64,000 bases of DNA from Gemmiger sp. An87. GTDB lineage: Bacteria > Bacillota > Clostridia > Oscillospirales > Ruminococcaceae. Below the pieces are notes generated by a model. It was given only the letters and a program-made list of their open reading frames with translations. It ran no database searches and was not told where the DNA came from. A program made the translations under genes and the position numbers. Each line of letters begins with the position of its first letter. The first letter of the stretch is position 1. Positions 1 through 7,319 of this stretch are shown piece by piece. The stretch lies in NCBI RefSeq assembly GCF_002159185.1, contig NZ_NFHD01000010.1, forward strand, positions 1 through 64,000, given 5' to 3'.

Positions 1-100
1 CCAGTGGCGGATGCAGCGAACCGGAGCGGGCTGGGCAGCGGCGCAGAGCGATGCGAGCGCATATGATGCGCGAAGTCAGCGCGACACGCCGCAACCGGAT
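1..100. repeat. Spacer segment of a tRNA-tail repeat, related to 45653-45735
   Basis: GC-rich sequence with no credible gene. In order it shares the blocks gatgcagcga, cagagcgatg and cagcgcgac with the segment downstream of the tRNA-Asn gene near 45653-45735. In both places the segment is followed by a piece of a tRNA gene. This suggests the window opens inside a second copy of the same kind of tRNA-downstream array, whose parent tRNA gene would lie to the left. Confidence 0.5.
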
Positions 101-910
101 GAGTCCCTGGAAGTGCACCACAAAAAGGCAGGACAAACGTCCTGCCTTTTTTGTTGCACTTCCCCCTGCGGGGCGGCTTCACCGTTCGCGCTGAGGCGCT
201 CCGGTTCAGCTCGCAGGGACTCTCAGGCTAAAAAACATGCCACCGGCATGTTTTTCTTAACGCCTTCGTCTAGAAGTGCACCACAAAGGGGTGGGCATTG
301 AACGATGCTCGCTTTTCTTTTGGTCCACTTTCCCCCTTCGGGGGCGGCTTCACCGTTCGCGCTGTTGGCGCTCCGGTTCAGCTCGCAGGGACTCTCAGGC
401 TAAAAAACATGCCACCGGCATGTTTTTCTTAACGCCTTCGTCTAGAAGTGCACCACAAAGAGGTGGGCATTGAAAGATGCTCGCTTTTCTTTTGGTCCAC
501 TTCCCCCCTCTTCGGGGGCGGCTTTCACCGTTCGCGCTGAGGCGCTCCGGTTCAGCTCGCAGGGACTCTCAGGCTAAAAAACATGCCACCGGCATATTGT
601 TCTTAACGCCTTCGTCTAGAAGTGCACCACAAAGAGGTGAGCATTGAATGATGCTCGCTTTTCTTTTGGTACACTTCCCCCCCTTCGGGGGCGGCTTCAC
701 CGTTCGCGCTGAGGCGCTCCGGTTCAGCTCGCAGGGACTCTCAGGCTAAAAAACATGCCACCGGCATGTTTTTCTTAACGCCTTCGTCTGGAAGTGCACC
801 ACAAAGAGGTGAGCATTGAATGATGCTCGCTTTTCTTTTGGTCCACTTCCCCTCTGCGGGGGCGGCTTCACCGTTCGCGCTGAGGCGCTCCGGTTCGGCT
901 CACAGGGCAT
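101..910 (+). repeat. Tandem array of about 172-bp units starting with the tRNA-Lys 3' end
   Basis: Five units begin at 110, 273, 445, 619 and 791, giving periods of 163, 172, 174 and 172 bp; the last breaks off near 910. Bases 101-120 match the last 20 nt of the tRNA-Lys(CUU) gene at 45333-45408, including encoded CCA; later units keep gaagtgcacca. Units 1, 2 and 4 carry a perfect 11-bp inverted repeat (231-255, 402-426, about 748-772); unit 3 has a damaged right arm. The unit head folds back on itself: 111-134 pairs with 139-161 in unit 1, and imperfect versions occur at 274-330, 446-502, 620-676 and 792-848, burying the CCA. The layout resembles the E. coli tyrT/rtT locus, where 178-bp repeats start with 19 bp of tRNA-Tyr. 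No credible coding sequence is present. Confidence 0.85.
111..161 (+). terminator. Strong hairpin at head of repeat unit 1
   Basis: A 23-24 bp stem with a 4-nt loop (aaac) and an internal T-run. The left arm starts inside the tRNA-Lys 3' tail, so a transcript ending here would have its CCA end base-paired. It could work as the terminator of a tRNA transcript entering from the left. Confidence 0.6.
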
Positions 911-991
911 CTCCGGAAAAAAGAGTGAGAGCCGATCGAGTGGCGCTTCTGATTTGCTCCACATTCTTCCGTCTGACCGATATAGTTTTTT

Positions 992-1015
992 AGGACAAAA
1001 CACATAATTTGTCCT
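992..1015. promoter_or_regulatory. Inverted repeat upstream of relQ
   Basis: AGGACAAA and TTTGTCCT arms are separated by 8 bp. It lies about 100 bp before the relQ start in AT-rich sequence, so an operator is possible. No recognised regulator site matches. Confidence 0.3.
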
Positions 1016-1114
1016 GGAATTGGACAATTTTATCCGGTTGTACCGTGAAAAATGAGGCGCTATTTGTTACGCTATAAGTTAGTATGATCGATCATTTTGG
1101 AAAGGACGGCGGCT

Positions 1115-1825
1115 ATGGACGTATCGGATTACTCAAACGAGCTGCAAGCGTATTTGCTGGGGCATGGCGATGATCTTCTGACGCACATCATCCAGTTCAA
1201 CGAATTGATGATGCGCTATCAGGCGGCCATCAAGGAAGTGAGCACCAAGCTGGAGATCCTGAAAAGCGACTTTCAGCTGCGCAACCAGCGCAGCAGCATC
1301 GAGAGCATCCAGTCCCGAATCAAAAAGCCTGCCAGCATTCTGAAAAAGCTGAGCAGCCGGGGGATTGAGGCCGATCTGGAAACCATCCGCACCCAGCTGA
1401 GCGATGTGGCCGGTATCCGCGTGATCTGCCCCTTTATCGACGATATCTATCAGGTGGCGGAGCAGCTTGCCATCCAGGACGATATCCGGGTTTTGCGTGT
1501 GAAGGATTACATCCAGAACCCCAAGCCCAACGGATACCGCAGCTACCATATGATCCTGGAGGTCCCGGTCTTTTTTATGGACAACAAGGAGCTGATGCAG
1601 GTGGAGGTGCAGTTTCGCACGGTGGCCATGGATTTCTGGGCCAGTCTTGAGCATCAGATCAAATACAAAAAGGACATTCCCGATGCGGAGGAATTGGTGC
1701 AGGAGCTGAAAAGCTGCGCGGACACCATTGCTGAAACGGATCGGAAAATGCTGGAGCTGCGCCGCCGGATGGAGCAGCAGAAGGGGAGCAAAACTGAAAA
1801 ACGCCCCCTGGAATTTCCGGAATAA
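1115..1825 (+). CDS. relQ: Small alarmone synthetase, RelQ/YjbM family
   Basis: GTP pyrophosphokinase that transfers pyrophosphate from ATP to GTP or GDP to make (p)ppGpp in the cytosol. The 236-residue protein carries the RelA/SpoT synthetase domain only: residues LSDVAGIRVICPF, the NPKPNGYRSYH stretch and VEVQFRT...DFWASLEHQIKYK are all present. There is no HD hydrolase, TGS or ACT domain, which places it with small synthetases rather than long Rel. A TTG 18 bp upstream is in frame, but the ATG at 1115 is preceded by a GGAAAGGA ribosome-binding site at good spacing, so I use it. It is probably monocistronic, with the tRNA-tail repeat array on its left and a convergent TetR gene on its right. 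Confidence 0.9.
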   Translation: MDVSDYSNELQAYLLGHGDDLLTHIIQFNELMMRYQAAIKEVSTKLEILKSDFQLRNQRSSIESIQSRIKKPASILKKLSSRGIEADLETIRTQLSDVAGIRVICPFIDDIYQVAEQLAIQDDIRVLRVKDYIQNPKPNGYRSYHMILEVPVFFMDNKELMQVEVQFRTVAMDFWASLEHQIKYKKDIPDAEELVQELKSCADTIAETDRKMLELRRRMEQQKGSKTEKRPLEFPE

Positions 1826-1855
1826 GGGCCGGAAAAACAGGAGGGCGGGCAAGAC

Positions 1856-2437
1856 TTATTGCGGTTCGGCGTTACCGCCTTGCTGAAGAGCAATCAGTTT
1901 ATCGAAGATTTCGCCGGAAAGCAGATCCTTCAGCATGCGGACCACCGGCTCCGGGTCGCCTTCCATACCGTTTTTGGCCCAGTTGGAGATCACTCCGGTG
2001 AGGCCGAAGGCGTAAAAGCGGGAGATGGTGCGAATCTGCCCGGGTGTGAGAAACTGCTCACCCCCGGCGTTTCGCAGAAGGTTCTGGGTCAGCTGCACAT
2101 AAAAATCCATCAGACATTCGGAAAAGCTGTTCTGACCCTGGATGTGGAGCACCTTCCGGTAAAGGGTGCGGTTGTCCTGCAGATAGCGGCACAGCGCCAG
2201 CAGGTCACCGGCCCAGCTGTCCATGGACTGGGACTCCCCGATGATCGGCGTGATTTCGGAATAAAAAATCCAGTTGATCAGGTCGTATTTGTCCTTGAAG
2301 TGGTAGTAAAAGGTGTTGCGGCTGATGTGGCAGTGCCGGGCGATCTCGCCTACGGAGATTTCCTCAAAATCCCTGGTCTGCAAAAGCTCTTTGGTCCCCT
2401 TTGCCACCATGTATTTGGTGAATCCGGCAGTGGACAT
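1856..2437 (-). CDS. TetR/AcrR-family transcriptional regulator
   Basis: A 193-residue protein. The N-terminal helix-turn-helix reads FEEISVGEIARHCHISRN, followed by TFYYHFKDKYDLINWIF, the typical TetR recognition helix and first ligand-domain helix. The C-terminal part resembles the TetR_C domain seen in DhaS-type regulators, but the ligand cannot be read from sequence. The start is the ATG at 2437 because GGAGG sits 9 nt upstream; a longer frame to 2539 lacks a ribosome-binding site. It is divergent from the patatin-like gene, with about 120 bp between them, so it plausibly controls that gene and itself. Confidence 0.85.
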   Translation of the reverse strand: MSTAGFTKYMVAKGTKELLQTRDFEEISVGEIARHCHISRNTFYYHFKDKYDLINWIFYSEITPIIGESQSMDSWAGDLLALCRYLQDNRTLYRKVLHIQGQNSFSECLMDFYVQLTQNLLRNAGGEQFLTPGQIRTISRFYAFGLTGVISNWAKNGMEGDPEPVVRMLKDLLSGEIFDKLIALQQGGNAEPQ

Positions 2438-2558
2438 GGTGCTCGCCTCCAACGCATGTTTGCTATGCACCATTATAGCAAAGGCGGCCGGGGCTTTCAA
2501 TGCGGCCGCCCCGCACGCGGGGCAGGCAAACGGAATCAAACGGAACGGAGTGAAGGAT

Positions 2559-3404
2559 ATGAAATTGGGTCTGGTTGACGTGGGCGGCGGCCTGCGTGGA
2601 ATTTATGCGGCCGGTGTGCTGGATTACTGCATGGATGAGCACATCGTGTTTGACTGCTGCGTTGGCGTTTCGGCGGGAAGCGCCAACACGGCCTCCTATC
2701 TGGCGGGGCAGCGAGGCAGAAACTATAAGTTCTACTGCGAATACGCCTTTCGCAAGGAATACATGAGTCTTTCCAATTATCTGAAGCATCATTCCTACAT
2801 CGACATGGACTATGTGTACGGGACTTTGAGCAATGCCGGCGGCGAGTATCCGCTGGATTACCGGGCCATTCGGGAAAACCCCGCCCAGCTGTTCGTGGTG
2901 GCGCAGGAGGCGGTCAGCAGCAAGGCGGTGTACTTCACCAAGGAGGATATGGCGCAGGACCATTACCAGATTTTCATGGCCTCCTCCTCCATCCCCGGGG
3001 TGAACAAGCCCTACCCCATTGCCGGGCAGCTGTATTACGACGGCGCCCTAGGCGATCCGGTGCCGGTGCAGAAGGCCTTCGATGAGGGCTGCGACCGGGT
3101 GGTGCTTCTGCTCACAAAACCAGCAGCCGTGCCCCGTGAGCCGGGCCGTGACCCCATGCTGGCCAGGATGATCCAGCGCCGGTATCCGGCCTCGGCAGAG
3201 AACCTGCGCAACCGGGCAAACCGCTACAACCAGGAGGTGGCCGCCGCCAGGGAATGGGAGAAGGAGGGCAAGGTGCTGATCGTCTCGCCGGACGACACCG
3301 AGGGCGTGAGCACCCTGTCCAAGGAACGGGAGGCGCTGGACCGGCTGTACCACAGAGGCTACCGGAATGGCGAGCGCATCAAGGCCTGGCTGGGTCTGGA
3401 ATAA
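2559..3404 (+). CDS. Patatin-like phospholipase/acylhydrolase
   Basis: A 281-residue cytosolic patatin-family lipid acyl hydrolase, similar to the bacterial YjjU/RssA-type group. The oxyanion motif GGGLRG is at residues 9-14, the nucleophile elbow GVSAG has Ser38, and the catalytic Asp is in the YDGA motif (Asp161), so the Ser-Asp dyad is intact. No signal peptide is visible. The start ATG at 2559 follows GGAGTGAAGGA. A strong terminator follows at 3423-3463. The substrate is unknown; the divergent TetR gene suggests inducible control. Confidence 0.88.
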   Translation: MKLGLVDVGGGLRGIYAAGVLDYCMDEHIVFDCCVGVSAGSANTASYLAGQRGRNYKFYCEYAFRKEYMSLSNYLKHHSYIDMDYVYGTLSNAGGEYPLDYRAIRENPAQLFVVAQEAVSSKAVYFTKEDMAQDHYQIFMASSSIPGVNKPYPIAGQLYYDGALGDPVPVQKAFDEGCDRVVLLLTKPAAVPREPGRDPMLARMIQRRYPASAENLRNRANRYNQEVAAAREWEKEGKVLIVSPDDTEGVSTLSKEREALDRLYHRGYRNGERIKAWLGLE

Positions 3405-3422
3405 CGGAATAAGAGGATCGGG

Positions 3423-3463
3423 GCAGCCCGGCACCGCTTCGGCGGCGGCCGGGCTGCTTTTTT
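3423..3463 (+). terminator. Rho-independent terminator after the patatin-like gene
   Basis: Stem GCAGCCCGGC/GCCGGGCTGC followed by seven T residues. Confidence 0.85.
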
Positions 3464-3471
3464 GCTGCCGC

Positions 3472-3529
3472 GAAACAAGGGAAAAGCAAGATTTGGCGGC
3501 GGGCGAAAATTCCAGTTTTATGGTATGAT
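3472..3529 (+). promoter_or_regulatory. Activator-type promoter of the first Mg2+ ATPase gene
   Basis: Two CAAG cores at 3476-3479 and 3487-3490 lie exactly 11 bp apart (AAACAAGG and AAGCAAG). An extended -10, TGGTATGAT, has its hexamer at 3524-3529. No good -35 is seen. The same pair of cores with the same 33-bp gap to a TATGAT box occurs upstream of the second Mg2+ ATPase (6812-6870). An 11-bp direct repeat is the usual binding pattern of OmpR/PhoB-type winged-helix dimers. Confidence 0.6.
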
Positions 3530-3559
3530 AAAAGGGAGAAACCCAGGGAGGTGACGCGC

Positions 3560-6211
3560 GTGAAAGAGGACCGGGCCATTCACCGGCGCATTTCGGAATA
3601 TGCCTGTGCCGAACCCCAGGCGCTCCGGCGCGATTTTCAGATCACAAGCGAGGGCTATGACCCCTGGCAGGTGGAGGATAGCCGCCGCCGCTGGGGCGCC
3701 AACGTGGTGGCGGGCCGCCGGGCAGACACGGTGCTCTACCGGCTGCGGCGGGCCTTCGTGACCCCCTTTTCCATGATATTGCTGGTGCTGGCCGCCATTT
3801 CCTTTGTTACCGATGTGCTGCTGGCCTCCAACTTCAGCCGGAACCTGACCACCGTGTTCATCGTGCTGGGCATGCTGCTCATCAGCGGGGCGGTGCGCTT
3901 TGTGCAGGAGCTGCGGGCCAAACGGGTGGCGGACCACCTCACCGGCATGATCGCCACCCGGGTGCGGGTGCTGCGGGCGGGCCGGTGGACCGAGCTTTGC
4001 TCCACCGAGCTGGTGGTAGGCGACCGGGTGCGGCTGGCGGCCGGGGACCGGGTGCCAGCGGACATCCGCCTCACCGAAGCGAAGGACCTGTTCGTCTCCC
4101 AGTCGGTGATCACCGGCGAGAGCGGCGTGCTGGAAAAGCGGGCCGTCACCCTGCGCCCCGGCACCGCAAAGACCGCCGCCGATTACGAGAACGTGGCCTT
4201 CCTGGGCTCCACCGTGATGGGCGGCTTTGGCGAGGGCATCGTGCTGGCGGTGGGAGCGGATACGGTCTACGGCGGCTTTTCCGCCGCGGGCGCGGAGCGG
4301 AAAAACGGCTTTGACCGGGGCGCGAACTCCATTGCCTGGGTGCTGATCCGCTTTATGGCGGTGCTGGTCCCGGTGGTGTTTGCCGCCTGCGGGCTGACCA
4401 AGGGCAACTGGCTGTCGGCCTTCCTGTTCGCTTTGTCGGTGGCGGTGGGCCTCACCCCGGAGCTGCTGCCCATGGTGGTGAACGCCTGCCTGGCCAAGGG
4501 CTGCGCGGCCATGGGCAAAAAGCAGACGGTGGTCAAGACCATCAACGCCATGCAGGGCTTCGGCAGCATGGACCTGCTTTGTGTGGACAAGACCGGCACC
4601 CTCACCGGCGATGTGGTGGCGCTGGAATATTATATGGATGTGCTGGGCAACGAGAGCGGCCGGGTGCTGGAGCTGGCCTATCTGAACAGCCTGTACCACA
4701 CCGGGGTGCAGAATCATCTGGACGACGCCATCCTTCGCTGCCGGGAAATGCCCGGCCAGCAGAAGCGGTTCGAGGGCCTGGCCCGCCGCTGCCCCAAGCT
4801 GGACGAGCTGCCCTTTGATTACGAGCGGCGGCTGGCTGGCGTGCTGGTGGGCGGAAAGGAAAACCTGCTCATTGTGAAGGGCAGCCTGGACGAGGTCTGC
4901 CGCCGGTGCAGCCATGTGGAATACAAGGGCCAGCGGCTGCCCATGGGGCCGGATGCCGCCGCCAGCGTGCACGCGGTGGCGGACGAGATGCTGGAGGACG
5001 GTATGAAGGTGCTGGCGGTGGCCTGCAGGCAGATGGAGGGCCGCACCGCCCGCCCGGAGGATGTGCAGGAGCTGACGCTGCTGGGCTATCTTGCCTTTTT
5101 TGACGCGCCCAAAAAGACCGCCGCGGCCGCGGTGGCCCGGCTGCGGGAGCTGCATGTGGGGGTGCGGGTGCTCACCGGCGACCAGAAAAGCGTGGCGGTG
5201 TCCATCTGCAGGCGGCTGGGCATCGACGCGGAGCAGGTGCTCACCGGCCCCGAGCTGGAGAGCCTGAACGAGAATGACGCCACCATGCGCATCGAGCGCA
5301 CGGCGGTGTTCGCCGAGCTTTCGCCCAAGCAGAAGGCGCGGGTGGTGGCGGTGCTGCGGGCCAACGGTCATACGGTGGGCTTTCTGGGCGACGGCATGAA
5401 CGATCTGCCCGCCATATTGGAATCCGACGTGGGCATTTCGGTGGACACGGCGGCCCAGGCGGTGAAGGAGGGCGCGGACGTGATCCTTTTGAAAAAGGAC
5501 TTGAACGTGCTGGGCGAGGGCATTCTGGAGGGCCGGAGAGCCTTCTGCAACCTTTCCAAATACATCCGCATCACCGCTTCGTCCAACTTCGGCAACATCG
5601 TTTCCATCGTGATCGCCAGCGTGCTGCTGCCCTTCTTCCCCATGACGGCGGTGCAACTGCTGCTTTTGAATCTGCTGTATGACCTGCTCTGTCTGGCCCT
5701 GCCCTGGGACCAGGTGGACCCGGAGGCCTGCGCCCGGCCGCTGGAATGGTCCGGCCGCACGCTGGGCCGGTTCATGCGGTTCTTCGGGCCGTTAAGCTCC
5801 ATTTTCGACCTGCTCACCTTCGCCTGGCTCTTCTTCGTGCTCTGCCCGGCGGTGTGCGGGGGCGGGTTCTTCCAGCTGGCCCAGGAGGCCCAGCGGCTGC
5901 GGTTCATCGCCCTGTTTCAGACCGGCTGGTTCCTGGAATCCATGTGGACCCAGGTGCTGATTCTGCACCTGCTGCGCACCGCCAAGGCGCCGTTTTTGCA
6001 GAGCAGGCCCTCCCGGCCGGTGATGCTGGTCACCGGGCTGGGCATCGTGCTGTTCACCGGCCTGACCTTCACGCCGCTGGGGCGGCTGATCGGCCTGACC
6101 GCCCTGCCGCCGGTGTACTTTGCCTTTCTGGCGGTTATGGTGGCGCTGTATCTGTTGCTGGTAAGCCTGGCCAAGGGGCTTTACCGGAAAAAATACCGTG
6201 AGCTGATCTGA
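3560..6211 (+). CDS. mgtA: Magnesium-translocating P-type ATPase (first copy)
   Basis: An 883-residue membrane pump of the P3B group that uses ATP to import Mg2+. Visible in order are the N-terminal cytosolic region, first helix pair (about 70-115), actuator motif TGES, the helix preceding phosphorylation with GLTPELLPM, the phosphorylation motif DKTGTLT with Asp343, TGD, the hinge GDGMND, and a six-helix C-terminal membrane part. GTG at 3560 is chosen because AGGGAGG lies 8 nt upstream; an in-frame GTG at 3551 overlaps that site. It is 17 bp from the winged-helix regulator gene, so they form an operon. It shares obvious similarity with the copy at 7320. Confidence 0.92.
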   Translation: MKEDRAIHRRISEYACAEPQALRRDFQITSEGYDPWQVEDSRRRWGANVVAGRRADTVLYRLRRAFVTPFSMILLVLAAISFVTDVLLASNFSRNLTTVFIVLGMLLISGAVRFVQELRAKRVADHLTGMIATRVRVLRAGRWTELCSTELVVGDRVRLAAGDRVPADIRLTEAKDLFVSQSVITGESGVLEKRAVTLRPGTAKTAADYENVAFLGSTVMGGFGEGIVLAVGADTVYGGFSAAGAERKNGFDRGANSIAWVLIRFMAVLVPVVFAACGLTKGNWLSAFLFALSVAVGLTPELLPMVVNACLAKGCAAMGKKQTVVKTINAMQGFGSMDLLCVDKTGTLTGDVVALEYYMDVLGNESGRVLELAYLNSLYHTGVQNHLDDAILRCREMPGQQKRFEGLARRCPKLDELPFDYERRLAGVLVGGKENLLIVKGSLDEVCRRCSHVEYKGQRLPMGPDAAASVHAVADEMLEDGMKVLAVACRQMEGRTARPEDVQELTLLGYLAFFDAPKKTAAAAVARLRELHVGVRVLTGDQKSVAVSICRRLGIDAEQVLTGPELESLNENDATMRIERTAVFAELSPKQKARVVAVLRANGHTVGFLGDGMNDLPAILESDVGISVDTAAQAVKEGADVILLKKDLNVLGEGILEGRRAFCNLSKYIRITASSNFGNIVSIVIASVLLPFFPMTAVQLLLLNLLYDLLCLALPWDQVDPEACARPLEWSGRTLGRFMRFFGPLSSIFDLLTFAWLFFVLCPAVCGGGFFQLAQEAQRLRFIALFQTGWFLESMWTQVLILHLLRTAKAPFLQSRPSRPVMLVTGLGIVLFTGLTFTPLGRLIGLTALPPVYFAFLAVMVALYLLLVSLAKGLYRKKYRELI

Positions 6212-6228
6212 GAAAGGAGGGGTCCGCT

Positions 6229-6726
6229 GTGAAAAAGAACATTGGGTTCGCCGCGCTGGATCTCTCCCTGGCGGACTGGCTGCGGGAGAAGTTGCGGCTG
6301 AATGCCCCCGACACCCCCGCCGCCCGGGAGCTGCTGGAGGGCATTGAGGAGCTGATGAGCGGCCGGGCCCACAGCCTGATGCTGGAGCTGGCCGAGGGCA
6401 CCCCGGTCGCTGTGCCGGAGGGGGTGCTGCACTGCGGTGCGCTCTCCATCGACCAGCGGCTGCGGCGGGTTGTGCGGGACGGGCAGGAGATCGCCCTCAC
6501 CCCCAAGGAGTTCGACATCCTGTATTTTCTGGCCCGCAACCGGGGCGAGGCGTTCACCAAGGAGCAGATCTATCAGGCAGTGTGGGAGGAGGACTACCTG
6601 CTGGACGACAGCAACATCATGGCCTTTATCCGCAAGCTGCGCAAAAAGATCGAGCCCAACCCGGACGCGCCGGAGTACATCCTCACCATCTGGGGCATCG
6701 GCTACAAGTTCAGCGACCGGCTTTAA
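6229..6726 (+). CDS. OmpR/PhoB-type winged-helix regulator without a receiver domain
   Basis: A 165-residue protein. Residues from about 73 to the end form a Trans_reg_C winged helix (GQEIALTPKEFDILYFLARN, QIYQAVWEED, DSNIMAFIRKLRKKIE, GIGYKF). The first 70 residues do not form a normal receiver: no DD pair, phospho-Asp or conserved Lys is seen, so it is probably not controlled by phosphorylation in the usual way. It starts at GTG 6229 with GAAAGGAGG upstream. Its position between two Mg2+ ATPase genes, and matching 11-bp direct repeats upstream of both, suggest it is their activator. That link is inference. Confidence 0.85.
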   Translation: MKKNIGFAALDLSLADWLREKLRLNAPDTPAARELLEGIEELMSGRAHSLMLELAEGTPVAVPEGVLHCGALSIDQRLRRVVRDGQEIALTPKEFDILYFLARNRGEAFTKEQIYQAVWEEDYLLDDSNIMAFIRKLRKKIEPNPDAPEYILTIWGIGYKFSDRL

Positions 6727-6751
6727 GCGCCGAAGCAATCAAATAAACAAA

Positions 6752-6799
6752 GGCAGCGCCGCGCAATCCCTGCAAAATGGAATTGCGCGGCGCTGTTTT
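6752..6799 (+). terminator. Terminator after the Mg2+ ATPase/regulator operon
   Basis: A 14-bp arm (CAGCGCCGCGCAAT) pairs with ATTGCGCGGCGCTG, followed by TTTTT. The arms resemble the ends of the small palindromic elements at 50233 and 53483 (GGCAACACCGC type), so the terminator may derive from such an element. Confidence 0.85.
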
Positions 6800-6811
6800 T
6801 AATTCTTACCC

Positions 6812-6870
6812 AATCGCAAGGAAATCGCAAGGGTTTGTCCATGGGATCTTCCTTGTGATTTTTGTATGAT
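6812..6870 (+). promoter_or_regulatory. Activator-type promoter of the second Mg2+ ATPase gene
   Basis: A perfect direct repeat AATCGCAAGG at 6812-6821 and 6823-6832 (11-bp period), followed after 33 bp by a -10 box TATGAT at 6865-6870. The spacing equals that of the first ATPase promoter. There is no consensus -35. Transcription would start near 6877, leaving a leader of about 440 nt before the ATPase gene. Confidence 0.6.
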
Positions 6871-6888
6871 GGAATCAGCGGACGGCAG

Positions 6889-7164
6889 CCGGTGTGACAT
6901 AAGAAAACGACGCCGGAAAAGGGCCGCTTTTGCGGGATTGCAGCGTCAAAACCCCTTGACAACCACCAGGGGTACCTACGGGGCTTTTCCTTGCACTCCC
7001 ATCAAAATCGGGCCTTTTCTAGTGCAGAGCAGTTCTGCCCCAGGATTTTGGATGCAGAAATTGCGAAAAGGGGCGGCGCAAGCCTTGGTGGCTTGCCCGC
7101 GCCTTTGAACATTTTGTGCGCCAAAATCCTACGGCAGAACCGTCGTTTTCTTATGGCACACCGG
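6889..7164 (+). repeat. Nested palindromic element in the Mg2+ ATPase leader
   Basis: Outer arms 6889-6912 and 7141-7164 match as an inverted repeat at 23 of 24 positions. Inner arms 7032-7051 and 7121-7140 match at 18 of 20. The two right arms abut, so the original may have been a 44-bp inverted repeat whose left arm is split by 119 bp (6913-7031). The centre holds a hairpin with a TTGGT loop (7078-7096), as does the element between rimP and nusA. It could be a miniature transposable element, a folded RNA leader, or both. I saw no M-box or other known riboswitch. Confidence 0.6.
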
Positions 7165-7208
7165 CGAAAGACCGCATTCCCAACAACGAAACGAAAGGAG
7201 GCGGCGGT

Positions 7209-7286
7209 ATGGATTCCGACGGCAATCCCCGAAGGTACAGAGCATCCCGGGCGGCGGGTCCGAACGCGCCGCGCCCCGTGCTCTGA
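7209..7286 (+). CDS. Short leader peptide upstream of the second Mg2+ ATPase
   Basis: A 25-codon frame with a strong ribosome-binding site (AAAGGAGG) ends 33 nt before the ATPase start. It begins Met-Asp-Ser-Asp-Gly-Asn-Pro and ends in an Arg/Pro-rich tail (PNAPRPVL). An acidic, proline-containing start recalls the enterobacterial MgtL leader (MDPEPTP), where such residues destabilise ribosomes at low Mg2+ and switch on mgtA. Homology is not claimed; the resemblance and location suggest an analogous sensing peptide. No Rho site or attenuator is obvious in the short gap. Confidence 0.5.
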   Translation: MDSDGNPRRYRASRAAGPNAPRPVL

Positions 7287-7319
7287 CCGCTTTGTTTGAA
7301 CGGCAAGGAGGAATGAGCA

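Noticed and set aside
11-473. Arginine-rich small proteins encoded in the repeat array, like the E. coli Tpr peptide
   Set aside because: The frames run through hairpins and tRNA fragments, lack ribosome-binding sites and follow the repeat period; they look accidental.
101-910. CRISPR array
   Set aside because: The period is about 172 bp and nearly the whole unit repeats; there are no short repeats with unique spacers and no cas genes.
3551-3559. GTG 3551 as the start of the first Mg2+ ATPase
   Set aside because: It overlaps the AGGGAGG ribosome-binding site that is well placed for GTG 3560.
3518-5656. Long antisense frame over the first Mg2+ ATPase, and similar long antisense frames over infB, metG and the YhgE-like gene
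   Set aside because: They arise from GC-rich codon bias; composition is His/Gln/Gly-rich, there are no motifs, and the opposite strand has a clear family member.
6870-7200. M-box or other known Mg2+ riboswitch in the second mgtA leader
   Set aside because: I could not find the conserved M-box core sequences; the leader has inverted repeats and a small frame instead.
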